A stretch of 64,000 nucleotides of DNA, taken from positions 104,652-168,651 of the forward strand of contig SWDS01000002.1 in NCBI GenBank assembly GCA_005116745.1, written 5' to 3'. The DNA is from Nitrospira sp. (GTDB taxonomy: Bacteria > Nitrospirota > Nitrospiria > Nitrospirales > Nitrospiraceae). A program made the translations under genes and the position numbers. Positions 18,442-27,302 of this stretch are shown in pieces. A model generated the notes under the pieces. It ran no database searches and had not been told where the DNA came from. It saw only the letters and a list, made by a program, of their open reading frames with translations. Positions within the stretch are counted from its first letter, which is position 1, and each line of letters begins with the position of its first letter.

Positions 18442-20609
18442 GCCGCCTCGGCAGTGAGTGTACTCAGAATTTTGCGCTGAACCTCTTCAAGCGAGAGACC
18501 TGAGAAAGAGGGGATAGATCGTTTTGAGAGCAATTGTGCTTGTGCAAATTCGCCTTCGCTTTGCAAGATGGCATAGAATTCCTTGCCTTGACGGACTATG
18601 TTGAAATTATGAAAACCCTTCAAAACGACCTGGGCCGGTTCAGCGTCTTCTTCGCAGGCGAACAACTTCAACGCCGGAACACTTGCGGCAATACTTCGGA
18701 GCACCTCACTGACAGAATCCCCACGATGACATGAGGAATAGCCACCAGCCTCGGCCTTCTCCGGAGAAAAATCCCCTTCTCGCTGGAGAATGGCATAGTA
18801 TCGATCACGATGACGAATAATGTTGTATCCGGTTACTCCCTGACGAACGAGCTCGATCTCGGGTACTGCCTGAGGCCTGAAAAACCTGAGCCCTCCATGC
18901 CGACGATACACCGCTAGAACTTGGGCGGCATACTGGTACAAGGCCGGAAATGGCCTGAGCATTTTTGAAATCCATTGAACCAACTTGCGCCGTACTCCTT
19001 CGCGTCGCCCTCCGAGCGGGTGAAGGTATGTTCCTTCCAGTTCTTCCAAGGTATTGGCGTACATCCCAGGCGGAGCGCCATTTTTACAGTACTGGGCTAA
19101 TACCGACCAGTCATTCAGCTCGATGCGAGGATTTCCATACGTCTGAATCATGGCGCCGCTCAATTCCCACACCATGCCGAACTCCGTCTTAATTCGCAAC
19201 ATCGGCTGTGGAGGGCTTTCAAACACTCGTGCCCAGCCATGATTCTGAATCGTACAATCGCTCAAGGACAATTTCAGATTGTCGGAAGCAACTTCTGTTA
19301 GGTCAGACGTTCCTCTGAATTTCGTGTAGAGATCAGAAACCGAGCCCCAGAAGTTCTCGGCAAAACTCTGCCCTAAAAACTGCGTTTGCGCATGGACGAT
19401 AGTGCGCCTGTGCATGTCCCAATATGCGTCATGATCTTCAAGAAGCCGGCATATGCGGGTGGTCAGTTGCTCCACAAGAAAACGATCAAGCTCCGGCCTT
19501 CGATAATAGTGGTCGACCAAAATGCCTGTTAGCGCGTCTTTCTGCCAGACCTCATTTCGCACGCCGCGCAGAACAATCCCATTTTCCTCATCATGAACGA
19601 ATACCGAGGTCCCCACAGTGTCAGTCACGATTGGAAGCGCTCCCGCCCTCATGGCCTCCATAATTGAGACAGAATGCAGAGCCACACTGGGGAGCATGAG
19701 AAAATGCGCGCCGGCCATTAAAGACTGTATTTCATGGCTGGTCAGATAGCCTTGATCCCAGACGATACTTCGGCCAATCTCACCTTTGACCCAGGAGACA
19801 TCAACGCCATATTCGCGCAATTCGACATCGCCGGGCATTGTACTACGAAGCATCAGAAGGCCGTCTCGACCACTAGCTACAATCTCCTTCCAGAACCGCA
19901 AGACAAGGTGCCCGCCCCGACGAAAGAAATTCGCTGAATTCTGGTTGGCAGAGTTGATAAACAAGAATCGCGGCCTGGAAAGCGATGGTTTTTGCTCTGC
20001 TTCGTGCATAGAGAACGCATTGGCACTTAACCCCATCTTCGAGGAGAACAATTTCCTGTCGATGGTTGAGTCTGACAAAAACGAGCTCAGCGCATGAAGC
20101 GTGTCCGGCACATGGGAAAAAATTCCGAGACACAGAGGACTCGCAAAGATGCTTCGATAATGCTCCTTGAGTTCTTCATGGTTTTCAACATTGCCACTTC
20201 CTTGCTGAGCAAACGGGAACAGAACTGGCGCAAACGACTCGCAGTGAAAGACAAATGGTCGTTTGAGGGAGGGAAATGGAGCGGTATGATGAAATTCCAG
20301 GTCCCCCTTGAGAGCGGTTGTCAGAACGTGATCAGGGGGCCAGAAATACTCTTGATATCTCTTTGCAATAGAACTTCCATCACCTCGATCGTGACGATGC
20401 GCTTCCCACTTTGCTCTCTCTACCACAGTCCTGCGCACAGAAGAATCATCCCGGAACTTGCGATAGAGCTTGACGTTATCCCAGGCGGAAATTTTGATAT
20501 TCTCCGAAACATGATCGAACAATGCCCGATAGATCGGATGAAATCCATCCAATGGAATGTAGTGGCTAAGACTCCAAGGAATCGAGACGTTTAAGAGAGG
20601 ACTGGGCAT
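18378..20609 (-). CDS. Glycosyltransferase (GT-B) with two C-terminal YNIV/YYAI modules
   Basis: 743 aa. The central part is a family 4/1-type GT-B domain: PRFLFINSANQNSANFFRRG opens it and MLPSVALHSVSIMEAMRAGA, then LPIVTDTVGTSVFV, give the E-x7-type donor-binding region (residues about 310-345). The N-terminal 200 residues are unfamiliar. The C-terminus holds two copies of a short module: residues about 583-646 (GYNIIRHRDRYYAILQREG) and about 658-718 (NFNIVRQGKEFYAILQSEG). The same module recurs in the radical SAM protein (21605-25087) and the GT2 (25785-27056). Its role is unknown; by analogy with appended modules it may bind a glycan or a partner. Confidence 0.8.
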   Translation of the reverse strand: MPSPLLNVSIPWSLSHYIPLDGFHPIYRALFDHVSENIKISAWDNVKLYRKFRDDSSVRRTVVERAKWEAHRHDRGDGSSIAKRYQEYFWPPDHVLTTALKGDLEFHHTAPFPSLKRPFVFHCESFAPVLFPFAQQGSGNVENHEELKEHYRSIFASPLCLGIFSHVPDTLHALSSFLSDSTIDRKLFSSKMGLSANAFSMHEAEQKPSLSRPRFLFINSANQNSANFFRRGGHLVLRFWKEIVASGRDGLLMLRSTMPGDVELREYGVDVSWVKGEIGRSIVWDQGYLTSHEIQSLMAGAHFLMLPSVALHSVSIMEAMRAGALPIVTDTVGTSVFVHDEENGIVLRGVRNEVWQKDALTGILVDHYYRRPELDRFLVEQLTTRICRLLEDHDAYWDMHRRTIVHAQTQFLGQSFAENFWGSVSDLYTKFRGTSDLTEVASDNLKLSLSDCTIQNHGWARVFESPPQPMLRIKTEFGMVWELSGAMIQTYGNPRIELNDWSVLAQYCKNGAPPGMYANTLEELEGTYLHPLGGRREGVRRKLVQWISKMLRPFPALYQYAAQVLAVYRRHGGLRFFRPQAVPEIELVRQGVTGYNIIRHRDRYYAILQREGDFSPEKAEAGGYSSCHRGDSVSEVLRSIAASVPALKLFACEEDAEPAQVVLKGFHNFNIVRQGKEFYAILQSEGEFAQAQLLSKRSIPSFSGLSLEEVQRKILSTLTAEAAWLQDWGNPVDSIEAARRGTR

Positions 20610-20735
20610 TTTATGTTATGTCGCCGGTTCATTGGCCAAGAGATGTGCCAGACTGCACAACCAGCTTCGGCCGTACACTAAGAAACTAGTCGTTCTTTTC
20701 GCCGCCACACCCCAGGCTCTTCCAGATGTGGTGCG

Positions 20736-21608
20736 TTAGTGCACGGCCAAAAGTGGTTGGGGATACTCTTGAGTATATGCAAATGAGAGGTGGCGCCCAT
20801 CACGATTGAAGAAGAACCCGTTAGGACCACCCGGCGGATGTGACAGCAGAACCAGTACCATGCTGACCACCGCGTAAGGGCTTTCCGTCGATCCCTGATT
20901 CATTTCAGTACGGGCTTCGCCGGGCACCAACACGTTGATCTGAACATCCTTGCTCGGATACCTCAACACACATTCGGCCGCAAGAGATGCCCCCAGCGTA
21001 TTTAGAGCTGACTTACTGACATTATACGAGCCGAAACCCGGCGTCGATGCCCAGCCCGCAAAAGAGGACAGAAAGAGAATCCGAAAACCGTCGCCATGAT
21101 CTAAGAGTGGCATGGCCGCCTTACAGGTCAACCACTGCCCTGTCACGTTCGTTGTCAGGAGATTCGTCCAAGCGGCTGCACTCTGACCAGTGAGTGGGAA
21201 TGCAGTCTCTCCTGATTGAGGAAGGGCGGCGCTGTTCACCAACCCATAGAGGCTAGGGGTAACGAGCTGGATATTTCTCACCGCACGGGCAAGATCGTCC
21301 TCCGATCTAATATCCACCGGAACAGCGATACAGCGCCTGACATCGATACCAAGCGCTGCGCCCTCGTCCACCGCTTCACGTAATTTCTCGATTCGTCGCC
21401 CTGAAATAAAGACCCGAGCTCCTGCAGCAGCAAGCGCCAGTGCAATACATCGTCCATACCCAGTGCCCGCGCCCGTTATCCAAAAATCTCTTCCCTTAAG
21501 CCGCTCCCATCTCGCTTGCGGCAAGCCGAAACGATGTTCCCGCCAAGAAGCCGGATGGACGTTTTGCAAAATGCCTGGCGTTATAATGCTTTTCTGGAAC
21601 AACCTCAT
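20736..21608 (-). CDS. Short-chain dehydrogenase/reductase
   Basis: 290 aa classical SDR. DFWITGAGTGYGRCIALALA is the NAD(P)-binding TGxxxGxG motif; GLVNSAALPQSG replaces the usual NNAG with NSAA; ILFLSSFAGW supplies the catalytic Ser and YNVSKSALNTL the Tyr-x3-Lys pair. An N-terminal extension of about 35 residues precedes the fold. It starts by a 4-bp overlap with the upstream radical SAM gene, which ties it to that protein. The substrate, probably a sugar or lipid intermediate, cannot be read from sequence. Confidence 0.88.
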   Translation of the reverse strand: MRLFQKSIITPGILQNVHPASWREHRFGLPQARWERLKGRDFWITGAGTGYGRCIALALAAAGARVFISGRRIEKLREAVDEGAALGIDVRRCIAVPVDIRSEDDLARAVRNIQLVTPSLYGLVNSAALPQSGETAFPLTGQSAAAWTNLLTTNVTGQWLTCKAAMPLLDHGDGFRILFLSSFAGWASTPGFGSYNVSKSALNTLGASLAAECVLRYPSKDVQINVLVPGEARTEMNQGSTESPYAVVSMVLVLLSHPPGGPNGFFFNRDGRHLSFAYTQEYPQPLLAVH

Positions 21609-24600
21609 ACTTCAACGGCACTACACGACCTGTTATTGTTTTGGCCTAGCGCCAGGATTTCATTTTCAACGGCGTCACGGGATACGTCGCGGATGACCCC
21701 CGGCATCTCAATGACGTCGATCTCGGTCAGATCAATAGAACCTAACGCATGCGGCATACCATAGATCCAACCTTCATAGGAAATGACGTCATAGCCTTCC
21801 TCCGGCATGGCACGAAGTAAAACAGGCGATTTCGTAAACCCGGACGCGCGGGAGCGACCGTCAGTTGTGGCGACAGGAATCTCCCCCGCTTCCCCTCTGA
21901 TTTTCCGAATCATCCCGTCAACTTCAGCAATGGCTTCTCCGACCAGCATGCCGGGAATCGACGCGAGCAAGCCGGAATCCCATTCCACATAGGCCCCATG
22001 AGGCACCCCGTAGAACAGGCCGTCAAATTTCACGAGGTTGTAATTGCCGATGGTCCACAACAATTCCGGTTGAGCATTCTTAGTCGCGACGGAGAGGATA
22101 GCGAAATCTTCTCCATGTACCGGCACTCCGGACGTCGTCTTGGTACCGGTGCCCCGTCCGGTCACAAGGCGTATGATGCGCTTCAGCGGCTCTTTGACAT
22201 AGGCGACAGCTACCGCGTGCGGGAGCAGACGGGCAAGTTGCAGATCACTCAGGTACCCTCCGGTTCCGCTGTTAAAACGTTCCTGACGGATGAGACGCCG
22301 AAGCTCCTCTTCAAATGATGGAGGCAGTAGCTCGGCCATCTGACGCCATACACTAACATTGCGTTTGCTTTCTCCCGTGCTCTTGGATTTTCTTTCGATC
22401 GATGATCTCCGACCAAACGGATTTTTTAAGGCTTCCTGATCCACGGCAATATACATCTTGCCGAATTGCAGGATGCGAGGTTTGCTGGGGATCGTCGCGG
22501 ATTCAGACATGTCGCCCACGCTATCCACTCGCATATAGGATCCGGACGCGCGCTGCTTCTTTTGATCATCGTAATGACCGCGTGAATTCGCCCATCGACC
22601 ACTCTCTTCAATAACCGCGACAAGCTCCTCTTCGGTTGGATACCGTAGAATTCCCGCGATTGCGTCCGACTCAGGGCTTGTCACGTCAACACTGCTCAGT
22701 GCGGCGGGAACGCCATAGTACCAGCCGTTGTAGAAAAGGATCACATGCGTGTCCATTTTACGCACCATGCGGGGCGATTCTCCCACGATCCCGAATAACG
22801 GAGGCTCCGCCAACGGTTTGTCGGCATCCAACGTTTGAGTATCTTGCGCAGGGTACATAGGAAGTGCTTTTGCTGGACGCGCCGGGGTTTCCTCAGCGAG
22901 AGGCGACCGCTGGCTGGCAACTTCAAGCGCCCGCTCCTCTTCCGTAGGACTCAGGATATTTCCGGAATCTTTACCCCCCGCCACTTCAAATTCTCCGGCG
23001 CTGATTGCGTCGCCATTCGCTGAACCAGTTCGCGCTTTGTCGCGATTGAATTTGACGTCCTCAATTACCCGATGGGCCCAAGCTCCCACATTAAATCCCG
23101 CATCGTAGAGGGCAAGGACGATACGCTCAAACCGCTCTTTTCTTACCTGAGCGTCGATGTACGGATCGGTGCTGTGCCACTGGTCTGCGGGAAGGGCTCT
23201 CGGATACTTCTCGTACATTATTTCCTGAGGTTCCTTCAACACAATGTTGTGGGAAGCCGGATCAATCCAGTAAACGCTGCCGTTCACCAAGATCAGCGGG
23301 TTGATGTTCGCCAGCCGACCGATGTACTTACGATTCTTGAGAATGAGATCAATCCCCTCTTCCACGTCTTGATCCGTTTCTCCCGGAACGCCGATGACCC
23401 AGTTAACCTCGGTAAAGATCCCCACCTCCCAGCAGTCCTTTAGGTTCTGGGTGATCATGTCAGTCGTGTATCCCTTCATCTGCAGCCGTAACGTGCGCTC
23501 TGAAAAAGCGTCGATCCCGAAACGAAGCGCGACAAAATTGGCCTCCCGCAGCTTCTCGAAGAAGGCCCGGTTTTGCTTCCTGTTGACGCGGAGCTGGCCG
23601 GTGAGTTTTACCTTCCGATGAAGACCACGACGAATAATCTCATCACAAATCTCCATGACTCGCTCGGGCATACCGCCAAGGTCGCTCTCGTTAAACATGA
23701 ACAGATGGCAGCCCTGTCCGACCAACCACTCCAGTTCATCCACAAAGTTTTCCTTGGTACGAATGCGCCAGTAGAACCGTTCGGCGCAGAACGTACAGCG
23801 CGACCAGCGACAACCCCGGCTTGCGATAATGGGCGTCAATTGGTAGTCATTGAAGTTTCTGTACACGCTCAGGTCGCACCACTCATACTTGGGGAATTCG
23901 ATCTGATCGAGGTTATGAATCATCGGCGCCGGAATATAAGAATATTCGGGCGTATCGAAACGGGACAGTACACCCGGCTGATTGAACGGCCGCTCACCCC
24001 CGGCCAATGCCTCTAACAGCGGACCCGCCGTGAGGTCTGCTTCGCCGATGCACATGTAGTCGCATTCCGGAAATGCGCGAAGGCCGACATCCGCGTTGTA
24101 GCAACTGAACCCGCCCACCACAATCATGATATCGGGTAACTGGGCCCTGACGCCGAGCGCAACCGCCCGCGCCGCCGCCTCATTGCATCCTTGGATCGAA
24201 AGCCCGAGTACTTTTGGCCGCGCTGCAACCAAAGCCGCGATCGTCTCGTCGATGACCGGTCTGAAGAACTCCAATACTTCGTTGCGCCCGGTTGGACCGG
24301 AAGCCCCTCCCCCTGTTGCAGTCCACAGGTCGTAGTGCTCCGCCTGCCAAGGATCCTCCGGCAAAGCCAAATCACCAGGAAGCGTGATGCAGCCACCCAT
24401 GTCAAAGAGCCGGTGAACATGAAACCGATGGTAGGAGATAATGTCGAGATCGACGATCTGAAAGGACACCGCAGTCTTCTTCAGGGCATTGTTCAAATAT
24501 CCCAATCCATTGGGCATCAAGGACAGGTTACGTGAGGGGCAGTCGACAATAGCCACGTCCAGATCCTTCCTGAACTGGACCTCTGGGAGTTCGATCGGAT

Positions 24601-25087
24601 AAATATTGCGTGGTAACGGCGTCCATCCGCGGGCCGGGATGACGTCGGGCGCAATCTCCGCCAAAACCGTGAGATCGACTATAGTGACCGATTGAGGCAA
24701 CTGCTTCGTCATCTGCATGCGTGATAACGCCAACGTTTCGCAGAGGAACGCTGTTTGCGTTTCGACGGGCAACGCCCCAAGCTTGATACTGGCTAAGCCA
24801 TGCAGCTGGTGCATCTCCGAAAGATTTTCGTACAACACAACGCCGATAATCCGAGCATTGAGACTAGGGACATGCTGCAAGAGATAATCTATAAACCTCT
24901 TCGAACCAACCAGGGTCAGGCCTGGCAATGTCATAAGATGCGCTCCAAGCGCACGCAAACACGCCACATCATCTGACCCATTGTCGAAGGCGAAGCATTG
25001 GTGAGGACTGAACGTGACACGTGCCCCCTCAACCTTAGCAGTTGCATGGCCTTTCTTAAGAGTCAAAACGACGGCTGTATCGGTCAT
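21605..25087 (-). CDS. B12-binding radical SAM protein with C-terminal repeated modules
   Basis: 1160 aa from the ATG at 25087, which has GAGG six bases upstream. Residues about 175-380 look like a cobalamin-binding domain (VLGLSIQGCNEAAARAVALG, IMIVVGGFSCYNAD). The radical SAM core follows with the Cys-x3-Cys-x2-Cys cluster motif in RGCRWSRCTFCAERFYW near residue 425. The last ~400 residues are not part of that fold; they contain copies of the module at 22604-22777, 21892-22072 and 21614-21829, and a degenerate piece near 22430-22490. Such proteins often do methyl transfer or carbon rearrangement; the substrate is unknown. It is likely co-translated with the SDR gene. Confidence 0.87.
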   Translation of the reverse strand: MTDTAVVLTLKKGHATAKVEGARVTFSPHQCFAFDNGSDDVACLRALGAHLMTLPGLTLVGSKRFIDYLLQHVPSLNARIIGVVLYENLSEMHQLHGLASIKLGALPVETQTAFLCETLALSRMQMTKQLPQSVTIVDLTVLAEIAPDVIPARGWTPLPRNIYPIELPEVQFRKDLDVAIVDCPSRNLSLMPNGLGYLNNALKKTAVSFQIVDLDIISYHRFHVHRLFDMGGCITLPGDLALPEDPWQAEHYDLWTATGGGASGPTGRNEVLEFFRPVIDETIAALVAARPKVLGLSIQGCNEAAARAVALGVRAQLPDIMIVVGGFSCYNADVGLRAFPECDYMCIGEADLTAGPLLEALAGGERPFNQPGVLSRFDTPEYSYIPAPMIHNLDQIEFPKYEWCDLSVYRNFNDYQLTPIIASRGCRWSRCTFCAERFYWRIRTKENFVDELEWLVGQGCHLFMFNESDLGGMPERVMEICDEIIRRGLHRKVKLTGQLRVNRKQNRAFFEKLREANFVALRFGIDAFSERTLRLQMKGYTTDMITQNLKDCWEVGIFTEVNWVIGVPGETDQDVEEGIDLILKNRKYIGRLANINPLILVNGSVYWIDPASHNIVLKEPQEIMYEKYPRALPADQWHSTDPYIDAQVRKERFERIVLALYDAGFNVGAWAHRVIEDVKFNRDKARTGSANGDAISAGEFEVAGGKDSGNILSPTEEERALEVASQRSPLAEETPARPAKALPMYPAQDTQTLDADKPLAEPPLFGIVGESPRMVRKMDTHVILFYNGWYYGVPAALSSVDVTSPESDAIAGILRYPTEEELVAVIEESGRWANSRGHYDDQKKQRASGSYMRVDSVGDMSESATIPSKPRILQFGKMYIAVDQEALKNPFGRRSSIERKSKSTGESKRNVSVWRQMAELLPPSFEEELRRLIRQERFNSGTGGYLSDLQLARLLPHAVAVAYVKEPLKRIIRLVTGRGTGTKTTSGVPVHGEDFAILSVATKNAQPELLWTIGNYNLVKFDGLFYGVPHGAYVEWDSGLLASIPGMLVGEAIAEVDGMIRKIRGEAGEIPVATTDGRSRASGFTKSPVLLRAMPEEGYDVISYEGWIYGMPHALGSIDLTEIDVIEMPGVIRDVSRDAVENEILALGQNNNRSCSAVEV

Positions 25088-25290
25088 CACTTACCTCACA
25101 TCAAAGTTAAAGAATCGATGCTTCAACACGACCCGGCCCTGCGCACGATTTATCCCTTCCAGCGGTAAACGATGGAAGCGAGCGAGTACATACAACATGC
25201 GTACGGATGCTCCCTCAAATAACTTTCAGCCTGTTCCCATTCGAGTCATCATCAACTTTTATCGTCATCCACTGAAGCGTCACAGCCAAA

Positions 25291-25752
25291 TCATCGCCCT
25301 ACAGGCTGAGTTGCATATTTGGGAAGAGATCGCACTTCATCGATAGTGGCGATCAATCGTGCTCCGTCCCACCCGCTGTTGGCGTCGCACAACGCCGCCA
25401 GCTCATCCGGTATCGAATTTTTGTTGATCGCGGGCATGGCGATAATGGGCTTATTGTGTCTCTTTGCCATTTCAACTTCCATATCAACCCAAACTCGGGC
25501 GCTCCGAATCTCATACACCCCGGCAAGCAGCACAACAACATGCACGGGAATAATCTGGCTTTCCAGAGAAGTTCGAATAAATCGGCCTCCTGCTTCCGTA
25601 TTCGGACTTATTGCTGGATCATGCCACGGCAAGCTGAAGTTCCGCCAAAGAAGCCCCGGTATCTTGTCCATCAGTTCGGTAAATTTCGTCCAATCCTCAT
25701 GAAAACGCCAGGCATGAGTAATAAAGAGGTCATAAGTTTTTGAATTCCCCAT
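25291..25752 (-). CDS. TIR-like ThsB/DUF1863 domain protein
   Basis: 153 aa, a single domain. It opens KTYDLFITHAWRFHEDWTKF, then LWRNFSLPWHDPAISPNT and VHVVVLLAGVYEIRSARVWV, and ends with PIIAMPAINKNSIPDELAAL. That is the pattern of the TIR-like DUF1863 (ThsB) family, whose characterised members are Thoeris anti-phage sensors making a cyclic ADP-ribose-type signal for ThsA. No ThsA (SIR2/SLOG) gene is near, so the role here is open. It lies between two module-bearing polysaccharide proteins: 32 bp from the GT2 stop upstream and about 200 bp before the radical SAM gene. Confidence 0.82.
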   Translation of the reverse strand: MGNSKTYDLFITHAWRFHEDWTKFTELMDKIPGLLWRNFSLPWHDPAISPNTEAGGRFIRTSLESQIIPVHVVVLLAGVYEIRSARVWVDMEVEMAKRHNKPIIAMPAINKNSIPDELAALCDANSGWDGARLIATIDEVRSLPKYATQPVGR

Positions 25753-25784
25753 GATGAGCGTTCCCGAATCGATCTCTACCTGGT

Positions 25785-27056
25785 CTAACCCCTAGATGCC
25801 ACGTGGACTTTTTCTAGAATCACTTCGTAGTTGCTGGCAACCAGTAGATCCGGGTGAACTCTTCCTTCGTCCGTCGACAGATCAAGATGGCCAATACTCT
25901 TTGGCACAGCAAAATACTCATCTTTGAATTTTACGAGGTTGTACCTCTTTACAGAGCACAGGAGCGTCGGAGCGTCTGCCGGCACTTCATAATTGATTCG
26001 ACGTGGAAGGATGCGATCTTGATACATAGCGCGAAGTCTTCCTGCGACGCGTGGTCCTAGCAACGAAACAATACCTTTGCGAAATGGAATCCAGATTCGA
26101 TCTCCAAGATACTGCCCGATGATTTCTTTCGCCAGTGATAGCCATAACGACCACACCGCCCAAGGTGAATAGCCGCTTTGCTCAGTTAAGTCGGCATACC
26201 GAGTTTCAAGCTCAGAACCGATGCGCCGATTCCGCATCCGCAAAGCCCAGATATCGTGATTTTCACGAAGCGGTTGAAATCGGCCTGTGGAAAACGCTTC
26301 CACAGCCGTCAGCGCGTGGCCATTAATATGTGGGTACGCCTTTTCCAGCAGCTGTTTCAGGGAAGCCCGCTGGCCATTTGTGCCAATTGGGTCCGGATGA
26401 GCGAAGTGCCACAGCGCCACAGCCTCATCATGCCACACTTCCTGCCAACCGGCATTGATCAGGCGCCACCCCAAATCATAAGGCCCACATAGATAGCCTC
26501 GATAACTGGGATGTTCATCAAAACCTCCGAATCGGATCGCGTCGGCTCGACGCACTGTCATACAGGCACCCTCATTGACAATGAGAGGCCACCATTGCCA
26601 GCGCTCGCTATCCTTGAGTGTCTCAGCGTCGGTCAGTCCTTCGGGATAGAGGAGAGACGTGCGCCATTCATAGTGCATAAGCACCAGTGGAACAGCCGAT
26701 CCCCCGGACTCTATTTGAAATGAACGAAATACGGAACGCACGAAATCAGGCGGAAACACCGCATCGCTATCGCACACACAGATCAGCTCACCACGCGCAT
26801 GCAACAAGCCGACGTTATAACCGACATGTTTGTGATAGATACCCTGTTGGTTGCACGTGATGACGACATCTGCCTTCTTCAACACTTCGTCGACGACGCG
26901 GTCATAGACTTCCACCCATATCAGCTCATACTTATCTTTCGGCACATCTTGTTGTAGCAGCCAATCCAGAGTGGTGAACCTCTCGCGACATCCCCAATCT
27001 AATAGAATGATGGATAGGCGGGGAGAGGAAGGCGATACGCTTTTGTGAACAATCAT
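25785..27056 (-). CDS. Glycosyltransferase family 2 with C-terminal YNLV module
   Basis: 423 aa from the ATG at 27056 (AGGA ten bases upstream); a TTG at 27128 would add 24 residues without a ribosome site. The GT-A domain has RLSIILLDWGCRERFTTLDW, ICVCDSDAVFPPDFVRSVF (DxD) and RGYLCGPYDLGWRLINAGWQ, the galactosyltransferase-like G-W-x-x-x-D segment. The final ~60 residues (25788-25970; APTLLCSVKRYNLVKF then DEYFAVPKSIGHLDL) are a copy of the module found in the two downstream proteins. It follows the Wzt gene by about 250 bp. Specificity unknown. Confidence 0.85.
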   Translation of the reverse strand: MIVHKSVSPSSPRLSIILLDWGCRERFTTLDWLLQQDVPKDKYELIWVEVYDRVVDEVLKKADVVITCNQQGIYHKHVGYNVGLLHARGELICVCDSDAVFPPDFVRSVFRSFQIESGGSAVPLVLMHYEWRTSLLYPEGLTDAETLKDSERWQWWPLIVNEGACMTVRRADAIRFGGFDEHPSYRGYLCGPYDLGWRLINAGWQEVWHDEAVALWHFAHPDPIGTNGQRASLKQLLEKAYPHINGHALTAVEAFSTGRFQPLRENHDIWALRMRNRRIGSELETRYADLTEQSGYSPWAVWSLWLSLAKEIIGQYLGDRIWIPFRKGIVSLLGPRVAGRLRAMYQDRILPRRINYEVPADAPTLLCSVKRYNLVKFKDEYFAVPKSIGHLDLSTDEGRVHPDLLVASNYEVILEKVHVASRG

Positions 27057-27302
27057 CGAAATAATATCCTGAGAAGGTCTGTTTAACGAACACAATAATT
27101 GAGGCGTAGAATCATCTACTTCGCTCAATTGCTAGAACTAGAATGGAGAGCAACACGATTCCCAGCGACTTTCGCACTGGGCTTGAAAGCGCATGAATAC
27201 GACACCGCATAATGAGCTTGAGAAGTTCACTTCAATGCGCTCAGCCTCTATCGAACATTCGAATGGCGCATAATTGCTTCTTCAAAAGTCTTGCTCGTGA
27301 GA

